Positions 32,601 to 42,522 of a stretch of DNA of 64,000 nt are shown here, piece by piece. Origin of the DNA: Lentisphaerae bacterium ADurb.Bin082 (lineage in GTDB: Bacteria; Verrucomicrobiota; Lentisphaeria; Oligosphaerales; Oligosphaeraceae); the NCBI GenBank assembly GCA_002070945.1, contig MWEG01000018.1, forward strand, positions 62,001 to 126,000. Reading direction: 5' to 3'. Position 1 is the first letter of the stretch, and the number at the start of each line of letters is the position of its first letter. The notes below the pieces were generated by a model. That model did not search any database and had not been told where the DNA came from. It saw nothing but the letters and a program-made list of their open reading frames with translations. Position numbers and translations under genes: made by a program.

Positions 32601-35057
32601 CTATTGGGCCATTTCCACTTCCAGAGCCTGGCTGGGTTCAAGAACGATGATCGGCGCCAAGCCTTTGACTATCTTGAAGTAAAAATCATCCAGGACGCCG
32701 GTGGCGCCGACGGTGACATCGACGCGCCAGAAAGCGCCGTCCTCGCCGGGCTGGGTCTGGAGCTTCTGCATATCCACGGTCAAGGTGCTGCAATCAAAGG
32801 CAATCTGGCGGTCGGTCGGCGTCTGGACTGTGGCTTTGGCGGTTTCTCCGGGCGGGCCGGCTTTGAGCCAGGCGACGAACGAGGTCGCGCCCTTAGGAAC
32901 ATAAAAATAGAACGGCGTGGCGTCTTGGATGAAATGCACGCCAGCGTCAATGGTGTTGGAGAAAATACCCCAGCGGGCGTTGCTGACTTCAAGTCGGTAG
33001 AAGTCATTCTTGAGGTCAATGCAGAGGGTGTAAACCTTGCCGGCCTCAGCCGCAAAAGTCAACGGCTCGTCAGCTCGAAACACACTCCGGCTGAGAAGTT
33101 TGTTCTCCTGGTCATAGACATAGCCCCAAACAGAACCACCGTACTGGCGCTTGGGAATCAGCTTGACGCCGACGTCGCCGGTCGTCTCTGCCAGGAGAGC
33201 CAAAGTCTGCGGCCCGCGCACGCAGTACCGGGTGACCGGAGCAGGCGCCGCGATGGTGGCCGGCTTGGCCGACGCAATCTTGGCCGGCGGCCTAGGCAGG
33301 CCAGTGGCCTTCTGGCTGATGTACAGCGCGTACTCCGGGCTGCTGATGAAATCGATGAATCGGTCGTAGGACACCTCCAGCGAGGACTTGTACGTGTCGG
33401 GAATCATTTTCTTCTCCCGCAGATTCCAAAGCAGAATCGAGAGGTTGACGCCGAGCCGCTCCAGCCGGAACCTAGCTGGCGCATCCTGGATTTTGCCCAA
33501 GGCCGAAACGTACAGCCGTTCGAATTCCGGGAAATTCGCGGCATAGACTTTGCGGAGCCGGTCTTGCGAAAGCGTGTATGTCTCCGTGAGGTTCTCGATG
33601 TAATACTCCTTGGTGGCGCGATCCAGCAGATGGTAGAATTCCTGCATTTCGGCGCTGCCCTCGGCGTAGGCGTGGTCGCAGAAGTCCCGGAACAGGGCGT
33701 TGACGTCAGCCAGCGGGTTCCAGGCGAGCTTGGCCAGCAAGTAATTCGTCGCCGCAGCATGGCCCCAGGCGGCGTGGCCATAGACATAAACGCCCTTCAT
33801 CCGGTGCGTCTTAATCCGTGGATACAGGAACTGGAGAATTTCAAGGCCGGGGGCGTTGGGCGCACCCAGGGCATTGGCGACATTGTTAGGCAGGTCGTAG
33901 AATGCGAGATTGGTGGTGATGTTCGGCCACTGCGGCAGCAGGCTGTCAAACAACTCCTGGGTCTGAGGCCGGTACAGGGTGTAACCATAGTCAAAGGAAG
34001 GTGCCCAGACCAGGAAGATGTTGGGCTCAAGCTTGAATGGCTTGCTCGGCGGAAACACATAGCTGGCATAGACATAACCGGCCAGAATCTTGTCTGGAAA
34101 ATGAGGCCTGACCAGCTTGGCGACTTCATTGTAGAAGTAAATGACCGCCGGAGTGACGGACAATTTGCCCCGCGGGTCAGTTTCATAATAAGACTTGCAG
34201 GTCTCGCATTCGCACCAGCCGCCGCCATCAGACGGCGACAGCGAAAAGCAAGTTGAATGCGGATTGCGGGTGAAATAATCGCAAGCAGCCTCTGCAAAGC
34301 GGCGAATAGTGCTGGGGTTGGTCTGGCAGAGCTTATAGTAATCGCCAGACGGCGGCGTGCGCTGCCCGCCAGAAACCATGTACCACTCCGGATGCTCAGT
34401 AAACATCTCCGGCGGACAGGTGCGAATCCAGTTGTGACCGTGCGACAACAGCAAGCTGTAGCCGAGCTTCTGGCGCCGTGACCACTGCGCGACCCCGGCG
34501 GCATTGGGCTGAATGTAGGGCAGACGCCGATTGAGAAAACCGGGCGCCTCCACTCGCTCCGTATCCGGCACGCTGATAGTCGGACGCTGCGGCACATAGT
34601 CGCCCTGCGGTCCGGGCATCAGCCAACGCACGCCAAAATAATCTTCCAGGAGCGTAGCCACGCCGTTGCGGGTGCCATTGCTGGTGCCACCCTGCGGCGT
34701 CCGCTCGCCCTGGGCAGTGTCCGGCCCCAGGATGAACAAATCTCCGTTCAAGGGCTTGATGCGGAACCCCTCCCATTCCAGGCCAGCGCTAGTCACCCCA
34801 GCGGCAGTGGCGGCCTTAGTCGCGCCCAGGGAAATCATCGGCTTCGCCGCCGTATGCACAATCGCCAACTTAGCGCCAGTGACCTGCTGGCAGTACGCCT
34901 GCAAATCCGTCGCCGCCTCAACGACCGAAGGTGGAGCGTCTTCCTCAATGTAAATGACAAACGAACTCCGGCCATCCTTGACTAAATCAAGGCCAAAGAC
35001 GGCACCAGCAGCCAGCACAACCAAGGCAAGAAGAATACGCTGACAATAGCGACGCAT
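32601..35057 (-). CDS. Secreted DUF4838 protein, alpha-glucuronidase-like
   Basis: An 818-residue protein with a signal peptide (residues 1-23, MRRYCQRILLALVVLAAGAV-like). An N-terminal domain resembles the GH67/GH20-type appended domain (VEAATDLQAYCQQVTGAKLAIV, GTRNGVATLLEDYFGVRWLMPG). A DUF4838 TIM-barrel-like core follows (DGGGWCECETCK, VWAPSFDYGYT, YVYGHAAWGHAATN). A C-terminal beta-sandwich closes it. DUF4838 proteins are widespread in glycan-degrading phyla and considered probable glycosidases; the substrate is unknown. Start ATG at 35057 with a strong GGAGGA site. It lies between the FtsK gene and the AIM24 gene, all minus-strand. Confidence 0.85.
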   Translation of the reverse strand: MRRYCQRILLALVVLAAGAVFGLDLVKDGRSSFVIYIEEDAPPSVVEAATDLQAYCQQVTGAKLAIVHTAAKPMISLGATKAATAAGVTSAGLEWEGFRIKPLNGDLFILGPDTAQGERTPQGGTSNGTRNGVATLLEDYFGVRWLMPGPQGDYVPQRPTISVPDTERVEAPGFLNRRLPYIQPNAAGVAQWSRRQKLGYSLLLSHGHNWIRTCPPEMFTEHPEWYMVSGGQRTPPSGDYYKLCQTNPSTIRRFAEAACDYFTRNPHSTCFSLSPSDGGGWCECETCKSYYETDPRGKLSVTPAVIYFYNEVAKLVRPHFPDKILAGYVYASYVFPPSKPFKLEPNIFLVWAPSFDYGYTLYRPQTQELFDSLLPQWPNITTNLAFYDLPNNVANALGAPNAPGLEILQFLYPRIKTHRMKGVYVYGHAAWGHAAATNYLLAKLAWNPLADVNALFRDFCDHAYAEGSAEMQEFYHLLDRATKEYYIENLTETYTLSQDRLRKVYAANFPEFERLYVSALGKIQDAPARFRLERLGVNLSILLWNLREKKMIPDTYKSSLEVSYDRFIDFISSPEYALYISQKATGLPRPPAKIASAKPATIAAPAPVTRYCVRGPQTLALLAETTGDVGVKLIPKRQYGGSVWGYVYDQENKLLSRSVFRADEPLTFAAEAGKVYTLCIDLKNDFYRLEVSNARWGIFSNTIDAGVHFIQDATPFYFYVPKGATSFVAWLKAGPPGETAKATVQTPTDRQIAFDCSTLTVDMQKLQTQPGEDGAFWRVDVTVGATGVLDDFYFKIVKGLAPIIVLEPSQALEVEMAQ

Positions 35058-35195
35058 GATGTTCTTTCCTCCATGACAAGGGTTCAGGACTCGCGCGAAA
35101 AAAGGACACATCTACAAAATACGCGCCCTGACGACATTGTCAACCAAACCGCAAGGGGAAAGTTGGCTTAAAAGCAAGCAGAGACGAGACGGCTA

Positions 35196-35330
35196 TTTTA
35201 TCCGCAGATGACACAGATGACGCAGATTTTTTTAGGGTGTTGTTGTACGGGAAGCCCAGCCGAGCAGCGGCAAAAGCGCGAAAATTATGGCTGCCGCCGC
35301 CCACTACGTCCACCCCGTCCACCATGTCCA
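35196..35330 (+). repeat. Family A repeat plus associated words
   Basis: TTATCCGCAGATGACACAGA, a second GATGACGCAG unit and a T-run (35199-35233), then a CCAGCCGAGCAGCGGCAAAA segment shared with 12530-12550, and GTCCAC words to 35330. It fills the interval between the DUF4838 start and the FtsK stop. Confidence 0.6.
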
Positions 35331-35444
35331 CAAAAAATCGGATAGCCAATGGCGCAACGGTACATTTTGAGCAATTTTGCTTCTTAAAGCGGTTTTGCTC
35401 AAAACTCTGCGGCGCGGATGCGGCAGTGTGCGCCACCTGCAGGG

Positions 35445-37490
35445 TCAATAATCCTCGTCGTCAACAGCAGATTCCATGCTGTCAACCAGAATTTCCCTCG
35501 GCAACATACCCACCTGGGGGCCGACGACGCCACGCTTTTCCAGCTGCTCCATCAGGGTGGCGGCCTTGTTGTAGCCGATGCGCAGGCGTCGCTGAATGTA
35601 GCTGATCGAGGCTTTCTGATCCCGGATGACAATTTCCATGGCAGCCCGCAGAAGACTGTCGTTGCCATTGTCAAAACCATCGTCGTCCTCTTCAAAGTCT
35701 TCCGCCTCGGTCGGGCTGACTGCATCGGCAGCCGTTTTCAGCAGGTCGAAGTTCTGGGCGGTATCGCCCTGGGCAGAGCAGTAGCGCACCACGCGCTCAA
35801 TTTCCGCGTCAGTAACCATGGTTCCCTGCAAGCGCTGCAAGCGCGAGGCGGTCGGCGGCTTGAACAGCATATCGCCAGCACCTAACAGACTCTCAGCGCC
35901 TTTGCCGTCGATGATCGTGCGGGAATCGACCTGGGAAGACACCTGGAAGGCAATCCGAGTCGGGAAGTTGGCCTTGATGACGCCGGTGATGATGTTGACG
36001 CTGGGACGCTGGGTAGCGACGATGGCATGGATGCCGACAGCGCGCGACATCTGGGCAATGCGAGCCAGGCCAGTTTCGACTTCAGTGCGGCAGGTGAGCA
36101 TGATGTCAGCGAGCTCGTCGATGATGAGCACGATGTACGGCATCTTGGCGGGAATCGGATTGCCCTCCTCGTCCACCGGTGGTTCGCCAGATGGCGGCGG
36201 ACGGCGATTGAACGTCTCCAGGTTGCGCACACCGACCTTGGCCAGCACGCGGTAGCGACGCTCCATTTCCTGCGTCAGCCAACGCAACGCCAACACTACC
36301 AGCTGCACATCCGTGATGACCGGAACCAGCAGATGCGGCAACCCGCGATACACGCTCATTTCGACGACCTTGGGGTCAACCAGCATCAGCCGCAGCTCGT
36401 CCGGCGAAAAACGATACAAGAGCGACAGGATGATGCTGTTGAGGCAGACCGACTTACCGCTGCCAGTGGCACCCGCAACTAGCAGATGCGGCGCCCGCGC
36501 CAAATCCAGCACGACGTCAGCACCCTGGATGTTCCGACCCATGATAATCGGAAGCTGACCTTGAAAAGACTGCCACGATTTGCCGGCCAAAAACGTCCCC
36601 CCGCGCACAATGTCAGCCTGACGATTCGGCACTTCGACGCCGACGTAATCCTCGCCCGGCACCGGCGCGAGAATCCGCAGGCTCGGCGCGGACACGGCCA
36701 TGGCCAGGTTGTTGGCAATGGCACTGACTGCGCTGACTCGGACGCCGCGGGCGACATGGACCTGGTACAGCGTCACCCGCGGGCCGCGAATCGCTGACCC
36801 GACGTCGGCGTCAATGCTGAAGCTGTCCAAAGTATCCTGAATCTGCTTTCCGGTGGCGGTGATTTCGGCGTCATCGCACCCGGCGACGTCATCGCCGTGA
36901 ACTAGCAGCTCCAGCGGCGGCAATTGATACGGCTGCTGCAAGACCGGCGCTGGCAAGTCTGCCCTAGCGACCTCATTCGCCTGGCTCGCCTCGGTTGCTG
37001 CTGGCGCATCGGCGACCGACGCCGAAAATTCGAATTCCAGTTGTTCTGGCTGGCCGTTTTTCGGCTGGCGGTCTGGATCGATGCTTGGCTGCAATCTTTC
37101 GTCGTGTTCCTTTTCCTGCCAGAGTTTTCGCCGCCGTTGTTCGCGTGCGCCCTGCTTGGCATAAAAGCGCCGCTGCCATTTTTCCAGCATGCTCGGGCTG
37201 ACGTCCTTGGCCTTGTCAACGTCGTCGGCGCTTCCCTGGTCAGCGGTTGTCGCACCGTCTTGCGCGCTTTGGTCAACGGATATCGGGTCGTCTTCACTGG
37301 CTGCGGCAGCGTTTTTCCGCGCTGACCGTGCGCCCTGCCACAACGGCCCTCGGAACGCCCTTGCCATGACAATGCGGAATATCCTGCCCACGCGCCTGAT
37401 TTCGCCCCAGGCTATCTTGCCCAATATTTTAACCAGCCCATCTGCGGCGGCCGTATCCTGCATCGACATATCGTCCTCAATCATGCCCAT
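35445..37490 (-). CDS. FtsK/SpoIIIE DNA translocase without N-terminal membrane segments
   Basis: A 681-residue dsDNA-pumping ATPase. It has a charged, low-complexity N-terminal 190 residues, a RecA-like motor with Walker A GATGSGKS (340-347) and Walker B IVLIIDELAD (453-462), and a C-terminal winged-helix gamma domain (about 605-665; SISYIQRRLRIGYNKAATLM) that reads KOPS-type sequences. The usual four membrane helices are missing: the N-terminus is basic and hydrophilic, with at most one weak hydrophobic patch. A soluble translocase, or membrane attachment by a partner, is the inference. It is 1 of a divergent pair with the oxidoreductase genes to the right. Confidence 0.9.
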   Translation of the reverse strand: MGMIEDDMSMQDTAAADGLVKILGKIAWGEIRRVGRIFRIVMARAFRGPLWQGARSARKNAAAASEDDPISVDQSAQDGATTADQGSADDVDKAKDVSPSMLEKWQRRFYAKQGAREQRRRKLWQEKEHDERLQPSIDPDRQPKNGQPEQLEFEFSASVADAPAATEASQANEVARADLPAPVLQQPYQLPPLELLVHGDDVAGCDDAEITATGKQIQDTLDSFSIDADVGSAIRGPRVTLYQVHVARGVRVSAVSAIANNLAMAVSAPSLRILAPVPGEDYVGVEVPNRQADIVRGGTFLAGKSWQSFQGQLPIIMGRNIQGADVVLDLARAPHLLVAGATGSGKSVCLNSIILSLLYRFSPDELRLMLVDPKVVEMSVYRGLPHLLVPVITDVQLVVLALRWLTQEMERRYRVLAKVGVRNLETFNRRPPPSGEPPVDEEGNPIPAKMPYIVLIIDELADIMLTCRTEVETGLARIAQMSRAVGIHAIVATQRPSVNIITGVIKANFPTRIAFQVSSQVDSRTIIDGKGAESLLGAGDMLFKPPTASRLQRLQGTMVTDAEIERVVRYCSAQGDTAQNFDLLKTAADAVSPTEAEDFEEDDDGFDNGNDSLLRAAMEIVIRDQKASISYIQRRLRIGYNKAATLMEQLEKRGVVGPQVGMLPREILVDSMESAVDDEDY

Positions 37491-37616
37491 TCTACCAGTA
37501 ACTCAGCAATAGCAAGAAAGTCATGCTTTCGCAGAGAGAGGATGTACTATAACCACCGCTGGCCATTTTTCCTGCTGGCCAGGCCGGATTTAATTAATTA
37601 TCCGCAAATCACCGCC

Positions 37617-37920
37617 AATGCATCAGTCATTGATACTCGGAATTCCGGTGAACTTCAGAGCCAGGCACCCCGGGTAAAGCGCTTTAGTGGACAGTGGACC
37701 ATGGACTTTAGTGGACGTTAGTGGCAGTGGACGTGGACGGAAGTGGACTTTAGTGGACAGTGGAGCTTTCGACACGTGTTCTCCACAAGTTTCCCGCCAG
37801 CAAAAATGTATCATGCTTACAGTCATGCCCCCTTGCGCCGTAGGCGCTTAACCATGCTTAACCCCTGGCTTTAGCCTGGGGGAAAGCATACCCCAAAACT
37901 GGCACCTCGTAGAGGTACTA
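37617..37920 (+). repeat. Family B composite repeat, copy B3
   Basis: Same block order as copy B2: CATCAGTCATTGATACTCGG, GTGGAC array (37685-37764), AGCTTTCGACACGTGTTCTC, AAAATGTATCATGCTTACAG, GCGCCGTAGGCGC, CCCCTGGCTTTAGCCTGGGG (one mismatch), and terminal hairpin GCACCTC-GTA-GAGGTAC (37902-37918). The terminal stem differs in its central pairs from B2 while remaining paired. It lies between two divergent genes. Confidence 0.8.
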
Positions 37921-38146
37921 CAATTAGCGCTGAAAACATACTGTTGGGATGGCCGCTATCAATGGGTGACCACTTACCCTCCCCCAAAAAACTGAACCCA
38001 CCGGGCGTCTTGCAGAACGCCGTCCGACGGCTATATTTGCCAGCGTTGACAATGAGCGCGCTTTTCTGTGAGGCCATGCACTCGGCACCGGCGATGAATG
38101 CCGGCGCACGTGCAGTTACACCACCACAGCATGGAGAATAGGTATC

Positions 38147-39196
38147 ATGGCGAATAAAATCAGAGTCGGCATCATCGGTCTTGGCCGCGCAGGCTGGGGC
38201 ATGCATACCAACGAAATTGATCGCTTCAAGGACATGTTCGAGATCACTGGCTGCTTTGATGTCCTGCCAGAACGCATGGCAAAGATGGCTGAGCGCTACC
38301 CAGGCTGCAAGAGCTACAGCTCCGCGCAGAAACTCTACGCAGCTAAAGACGTGGATCTGATCGCGGTGGCTATCCGCTCGCCCGAGCATGTCGAGGCAGC
38401 AATAGAAGCGCTCACGGCCGGCAAGTACGTATTCCTCGAAAAGCCGCTGGCACTCAACTACGCCGAAGTGCTCAAGCTTAAGGCCGCCTCTGAAAAACAT
38501 CCTGGCAAGCTCTTCTGCCGTCACAACCGCCGCTTGGAAGCAGCGTTTCTGCATGTGCGCGAAATCATCGCCTCGGGCAAGCTTGGCGAAGTCTTCGAAA
38601 TCAAGCTTTGCCGCCACAGCTATCAGCGCCGCAATGACTGGCAGAGCCTGAAAAGCTGCGGTGGCGGCCAGCTTAACAACTGGGGGCCGCACCTGATTGA
38701 CCACGCGCTGCAATTCCTCGAATCTCCGGTAGAGTCGGTTTGGGGCGACCTGAAGCTGGTAGCCGCCAGCGGTGACGCCGAAGACCATTTCAAGGCCGTC
38801 ATCCGCGGCGCCAATGGCCGCATCGTTGACGTCGAAGTCTCTGGTGGCGTGGCGATTGGCTCGCCGGTCTACGCCGTGTACGGCAAGCTCGGCACGCTGG
38901 TCGCCTACAACGAAAAGGAATTCAAGCTCAAGTATCTCGACGTCGCCAAATGTTCCGAGCCGCCGGTCGCCACCGGCGAAACGCCGCCCATGGAAGGCGG
39001 CTTTGGCAGAGCTGACGGACTGGTTTGGATCGAAGAGACCATCCCCGTCGCCCCGAGTTCGGGCGACTGCGTTTCCGACCTCTACAAGTACGTCTACCTG
39101 GCCATCCGTGAAGGCCAGCCCTTCCCGGTCAAGAACGAGGAAGCCTTCGAAGTCGTCCGCATCACGGAAATGATCCGCAACAGCAGCAAATTCTGA
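38147..39196 (+). CDS. Gfo/Idh/MocA family oxidoreductase
   Basis: A 349-residue NAD(P)-dependent sugar oxidoreductase. The N-terminal Rossmann start VGIIGLGRAGWGMH binds the dinucleotide. VFLEKPLALNYAE carries the EKP motif, and GGGQLNNWGPHLIDHALQF carries the catalytic His region. The C-terminal half is the alpha/beta dimerisation-catalysis domain. The enzyme probably oxidises a cyclic polyol or sugar derivative; the substrate cannot be told. It is 18 bases upstream of the flavodiiron gene in the same direction and close to several secreted carbohydrate-active proteins. Confidence 0.9.
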   Translation: MANKIRVGIIGLGRAGWGMHTNEIDRFKDMFEITGCFDVLPERMAKMAERYPGCKSYSSAQKLYAAKDVDLIAVAIRSPEHVEAAIEALTAGKYVFLEKPLALNYAEVLKLKAASEKHPGKLFCRHNRRLEAAFLHVREIIASGKLGEVFEIKLCRHSYQRRNDWQSLKSCGGGQLNNWGPHLIDHALQFLESPVESVWGDLKLVAASGDAEDHFKAVIRGANGRIVDVEVSGGVAIGSPVYAVYGKLGTLVAYNEKEFKLKYLDVAKCSEPPVATGETPPMEGGFGRADGLVWIEETIPVAPSSGDCVSDLYKYVYLAIREGQPFPVKNEEAFEVVRITEMIRNSSKF

Positions 39197-39214
39197 GAGG
39201 AGAAAAATCACAGT

Positions 39215-40408
39215 ATGAAAGAGTATTTCAAAGCAGAGCGCGTCAGCGAAAATGTCTGGTGGGTCGGCGCTATTGACTGGAACGTGCGCAATTTCCACGG
39301 CTATGAAACCAGCCGCGGCACGAGCTACAACGCCTTTTTGATCATAGACGAGAAAATCACCCTGGTAGACACGGCAAAGGCATGCTTTGTAGATGAGCTG
39401 CTGGCGCGGATAGCGTCAGTCATTGACCCATCAAAGATTGACATTATCGTCTCGAACCACTCCGAGCCCGATCATTCAGGCGCTTTGCCAGCGCTGATCG
39501 CGGCGACGCAGCCGGAGAAGGTCGTCGCCTCGGTGGCAGGAGTGAAGACGTTGCGCGCCTATTTCGGCGAAGACCTCGCCATTGATGCGGTGAAGACGGG
39601 TGACACGCTGTCCTTAGGCAAGGGCACGCTCAGCTTCGTCGACACCAAAATGCTGCATTGGCCTGACAGCATGGTCAGCTATTACGACCGCGACAAGGTG
39701 CTGTTCTCCCAGGACGCCCTCGGCATGCACCTTGCCAGCAGCGAGCTCTGGGCTGACCAGATTGATCCCTCCATCCTCGACTACGAGGCGCGCAAGTACT
39801 TCGCCAATATCCTCAATTTCCAGGCGCCGAAGGTCATCTCGCTGCTGGATTCCCTGCCTGGCCTTGGCTTGGACATCAGCATCATCGCCCCTGATCACGG
39901 TCCGCTCTGGCGCAAGGACCTGGAGACCATCATCGGCATTTATCGCAGCGCCGCTGAGCAGAAGCCTAAGCGCAAGGCGTTGGTCGCCTATTCGACCATG
40001 TGGGGCGCCACCGCGCGCTGCGCTAATGCACTCGCCGATGGCCTGCGCAGCCAGGGCGTCAGCGTCGTAGTCACTGACCTGTACGTTTCGCACCGCAGCG
40101 CAATCATGACCGAAGTCAGCGACGCCGGCATCATCGCGTTCGGCGCACCTACCATGAACAACCAGATGTACCCAGCCATGGCAGACGTACTCACCTACAT
40201 CAAGGGCCTCAAGCCGAAAAACAAAATCGGCTTTGCATTCGGAGCCTACGGCTGGAGCGGCGAAGGCGCGAAACATATCGCTGCCGAACTCGACGCGATG
40301 GGCGTGCAACAGCCCATCGAAGTCCGCCAAGTCAAGTACATGCCAACCAGCGAAGACCTGGAAGCATTCTTCAACTGCGGCGTGGAATTGGCAAAAGCGC
40401 TGGGCTGA
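39215..40408 (+). CDS. Flavodiiron protein (FprA family A-type flavoprotein)
   Basis: A 397-residue two-domain protein. The N-terminal metallo-beta-lactamase-like domain has the diiron ligands NHSEPDHSG (about 82-90) with a later HWPDS and a D-x-x-A ligand region. A C-terminal flavodoxin domain binds FMN (YSTMWGATARCANALA and FGAPTMNNQMYP). Such proteins reduce O2 to water or NO to N2O using electrons from rubredoxin or F420H2, protecting anaerobes. This supports an anaerobic lifestyle. An AGAGGAG site precedes the ATG. No rubredoxin is fused or adjacent. Confidence 0.93.
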   Translation: MKEYFKAERVSENVWWVGAIDWNVRNFHGYETSRGTSYNAFLIIDEKITLVDTAKACFVDELLARIASVIDPSKIDIIVSNHSEPDHSGALPALIAATQPEKVVASVAGVKTLRAYFGEDLAIDAVKTGDTLSLGKGTLSFVDTKMLHWPDSMVSYYDRDKVLFSQDALGMHLASSELWADQIDPSILDYEARKYFANILNFQAPKVISLLDSLPGLGLDISIIAPDHGPLWRKDLETIIGIYRSAAEQKPKRKALVAYSTMWGATARCANALADGLRSQGVSVVVTDLYVSHRSAIMTEVSDAGIIAFGAPTMNNQMYPAMADVLTYIKGLKPKNKIGFAFGAYGWSGEGAKHIAAELDAMGVQQPIEVRQVKYMPTSEDLEAFFNCGVELAKALG

Positions 40409-40513
40409 ATGCTGAATGCTGAATGCTGAAGACGCATTTGTCATTCATAATTCATAATTCATAATTCATAATTCGTTAGGGGCGAATTCCGGCACTGAAG
40501 TGCCGGCACTGGA
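40405..40513 (-). repeat. Family C heptamer repeat, copy C2 (inverted)
   Basis: Forward-strand blocks are TGAATGC repeats, GAAGACGCATTTGTCATTCA, four ATAATTC units, then GTTAGGGGCGAA and the CCGGCACTGAAGTGCCGG palindrome. They read in reverse order and complement against copy C1 at 9005-9127. The repeat starts at the stop codon of the flavodiiron gene. The rest of 40514-40722 holds only the leader of the next gene, with a TTGATATCAA palindrome at 40623-40632. Confidence 0.7.
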
Positions 40514-40722
40514 CGGAGACACATAACCGCCCTTGGCACTCGCCCCCCCGGTGGGATATTTGGGCGCAGTTAGGTTTGTGCATAAAATAAGACAATTGTA
40601 GCTGTTACGGCGCTTTGGCGGCTTGATATCAAACACGAATCCTATACTTTAGACAGTAATCTCGCTGCTGCTCAAACAAGCAAGTCAAGTCTACAGACCA
40701 TCACCAACCCAAAGGAATCGCC

Positions 40723-42489
40723 ATGATTAGCTCCCTGCGCAAACTATGCATTTGCATTCTTGCCGCCCTGCCCTGCCTCCTGACTGCCGCGACCTTCAAT
40801 GGACGCATCTTCCTGGATCAGAATCGCAACGGCCGGCTTGACCCCGGTGAAAACGGCCTGGCCGGCGTCGTGGTCAGCGACGGACATAGCGTCGTGCTAA
40901 GCGCTGCTGACGGCCGCTACAGCCTTGACAGTGCCGAGGCCAAGCCGATGCTGTGGTATTGCCGACCGACCGACCACGAGCCTGTCGGCGACTTCTGGCG
41001 CTGGGGTGACACCAGCCAAGACAATGACTTTGGCCTGGCGCACTCGCCGCAAAATCGCGACTTCACGTTCATGCAGCTTAGCGACTCGCATTTGGCCTCG
41101 CCGGATCGGATGCAAGAATTTGTCAAGCATCTCAAAGCCCTGCCATTCTCCCTGGCTTTTGCGGTCAACACCGGCGATCTCGTCTCCAGCTCTGACGCCG
41201 GGGACATCAACCGGGCCATTGCGCAATTTGACGCCTACCAGGCCGGCATTGCGAATTTCCCCTACCCTCTGTTCCAGGTGATTGGCAATCACGATCATCC
41301 CTCGATCAGCTATGACAAGCGGGACCTCAACCACGAGTTTTACGGCAAGGGCCTGTACCGCCATCGTTTCGGACCAATCTACTACACCTTCGACTGGGCT
41401 GGCGTGCGTTTCTACGCCCTGGATGGCACCGAGCAGCACAAAGGCCTGGGCTACCGAGAAGCACTCGGCGAAGAGCAGCTGGCCTGGCTTGAAAAAGACC
41501 TCGCGCTGCTCAAGCCTGGCACGCCCATCATCCTCCTGTGCCATCAACCGCAAGTGGGCATCCCTGGCGCCAGCAGCGGCTTGCGAGACCAGGAGAAACT
41601 GAAGAAACTGCTGAAAGGACATAATCTCCAGGCAGCATTCTGCGGACACCTGCACAACAACCACGAAGCGCGAATCAATGACGCGCCGATTTTCGTCACC
41701 GGCGCTTTCTCCGGCGCCTGGTGGGGCGGACCTAACAGCGACGGAACGCCGCAGGGCTACCGGCTGATCAGCGTCAAGGACGGCGTGTTCCAACGCACCT
41801 CATACTTCAATCGCGAAGGACACAATGCCATCGCCCGCGTGGCGCCATCAGCAAAACAATACGCCAGCGGCAAGCAGACAATGACCGTAAGCGTACTCGA
41901 CTTCGGCAAGCCTGTGGAAATGAAGGCGTCAATCCGCAATCACGACGTCGCGCTGACGCCAGTGCTGAGCAGCCGCGAACCGCTGTGGTCGCTGTGGACA
42001 ATGGATTTCGACAGCACGACCTGGCCTGACAGCCTCTACACTTTTGAATTCAAGACGATGCAGGACGGCAAAGAAAGCAAAGGCGTCACCCGCTGCCTGC
42101 TGATCAACGGCAATGACGACAAGGATTTCCAGGCCGAAGGCGAATTTGTCTTGCATCTTTCATATTCTCGCGCCGACGCTGACGCCGAGTTGCTGTTCAA
42201 CGACCATGTCATTGCCACCATTGCCAAAGGCCGTCCCTGCGGCCGCAATGAAAAGGACAGCATCACTCTCCCGCTTGACAAGATTCGCCGCCTGAATGTT
42301 CTGACCATCCGCCCGGCGCCGGGCCAAAAAGGCCGCGTTGGCGTCAGCCACGTCGCCCTCAGGCATCAGCGCAAGGACAAACAGGCAGTGAACATCACTG
42401 ATCCGCGCTTTTATGGCCACAGCTCTCTCACCGTCAATGCCGAGAAGCCCGAAGCAGCCGGCAAACGCTACTTCTCTGTAAGGGATTGA
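40723..42489 (+). CDS. Secreted calcineurin-like metallophosphoesterase with SdrD-like N-domain
   Basis: A 588-residue protein with a signal peptide (residues 1-22, ending LLTAA). It has an SdrD/SdrB-type beta domain (about 24-75: GRIFLDQNRNGRLDPGENG). The metallophosphatase domain has all dimetal motifs: QLSDSHL, NTGDLVSS, VIGNHDHP, LLCHQPQVG and FCGHLHNNH. The C-terminal ~200 residues are beta-rich and may bind carbohydrate or ligand. The typical N-terminal Ca-binding and catalytic domain order is that of exported phosphoesterases of this phylum group. Start ATG behind AAAGGA. Confidence 0.9.
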   Translation: MISSLRKLCICILAALPCLLTAATFNGRIFLDQNRNGRLDPGENGLAGVVVSDGHSVVLSAADGRYSLDSAEAKPMLWYCRPTDHEPVGDFWRWGDTSQDNDFGLAHSPQNRDFTFMQLSDSHLASPDRMQEFVKHLKALPFSLAFAVNTGDLVSSSDAGDINRAIAQFDAYQAGIANFPYPLFQVIGNHDHPSISYDKRDLNHEFYGKGLYRHRFGPIYYTFDWAGVRFYALDGTEQHKGLGYREALGEEQLAWLEKDLALLKPGTPIILLCHQPQVGIPGASSGLRDQEKLKKLLKGHNLQAAFCGHLHNNHEARINDAPIFVTGAFSGAWWGGPNSDGTPQGYRLISVKDGVFQRTSYFNREGHNAIARVAPSAKQYASGKQTMTVSVLDFGKPVEMKASIRNHDVALTPVLSSREPLWSLWTMDFDSTTWPDSLYTFEFKTMQDGKESKGVTRCLLINGNDDKDFQAEGEFVLHLSYSRADADAELLFNDHVIATIAKGRPCGRNEKDSITLPLDKIRRLNVLTIRPAPGQKGRVGVSHVALRHQRKDKQAVNITDPRFYGHSSLTVNAEKPEAAGKRYFSVRD

Positions 42490-42522
42490 CGCCTGCGCCG
42501 CTAACCATGTTACTAAGCCCAT

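Noticed and set aside
32535-34256. 573-codon plus-strand frame opposite the DUF4838 gene
   Set aside because: No signal peptide, no family motif, and it overlaps the strongly supported DUF4838 protein on the other strand.
37871-39298. Long minus-strand open frame (475 codons) opposite the Gfo/Idh/MocA gene
   Set aside because: It is antisense to a clear enzyme with all its motifs. High-GC codon periodicity opens the opposite frame; no start signal or known domain was found.
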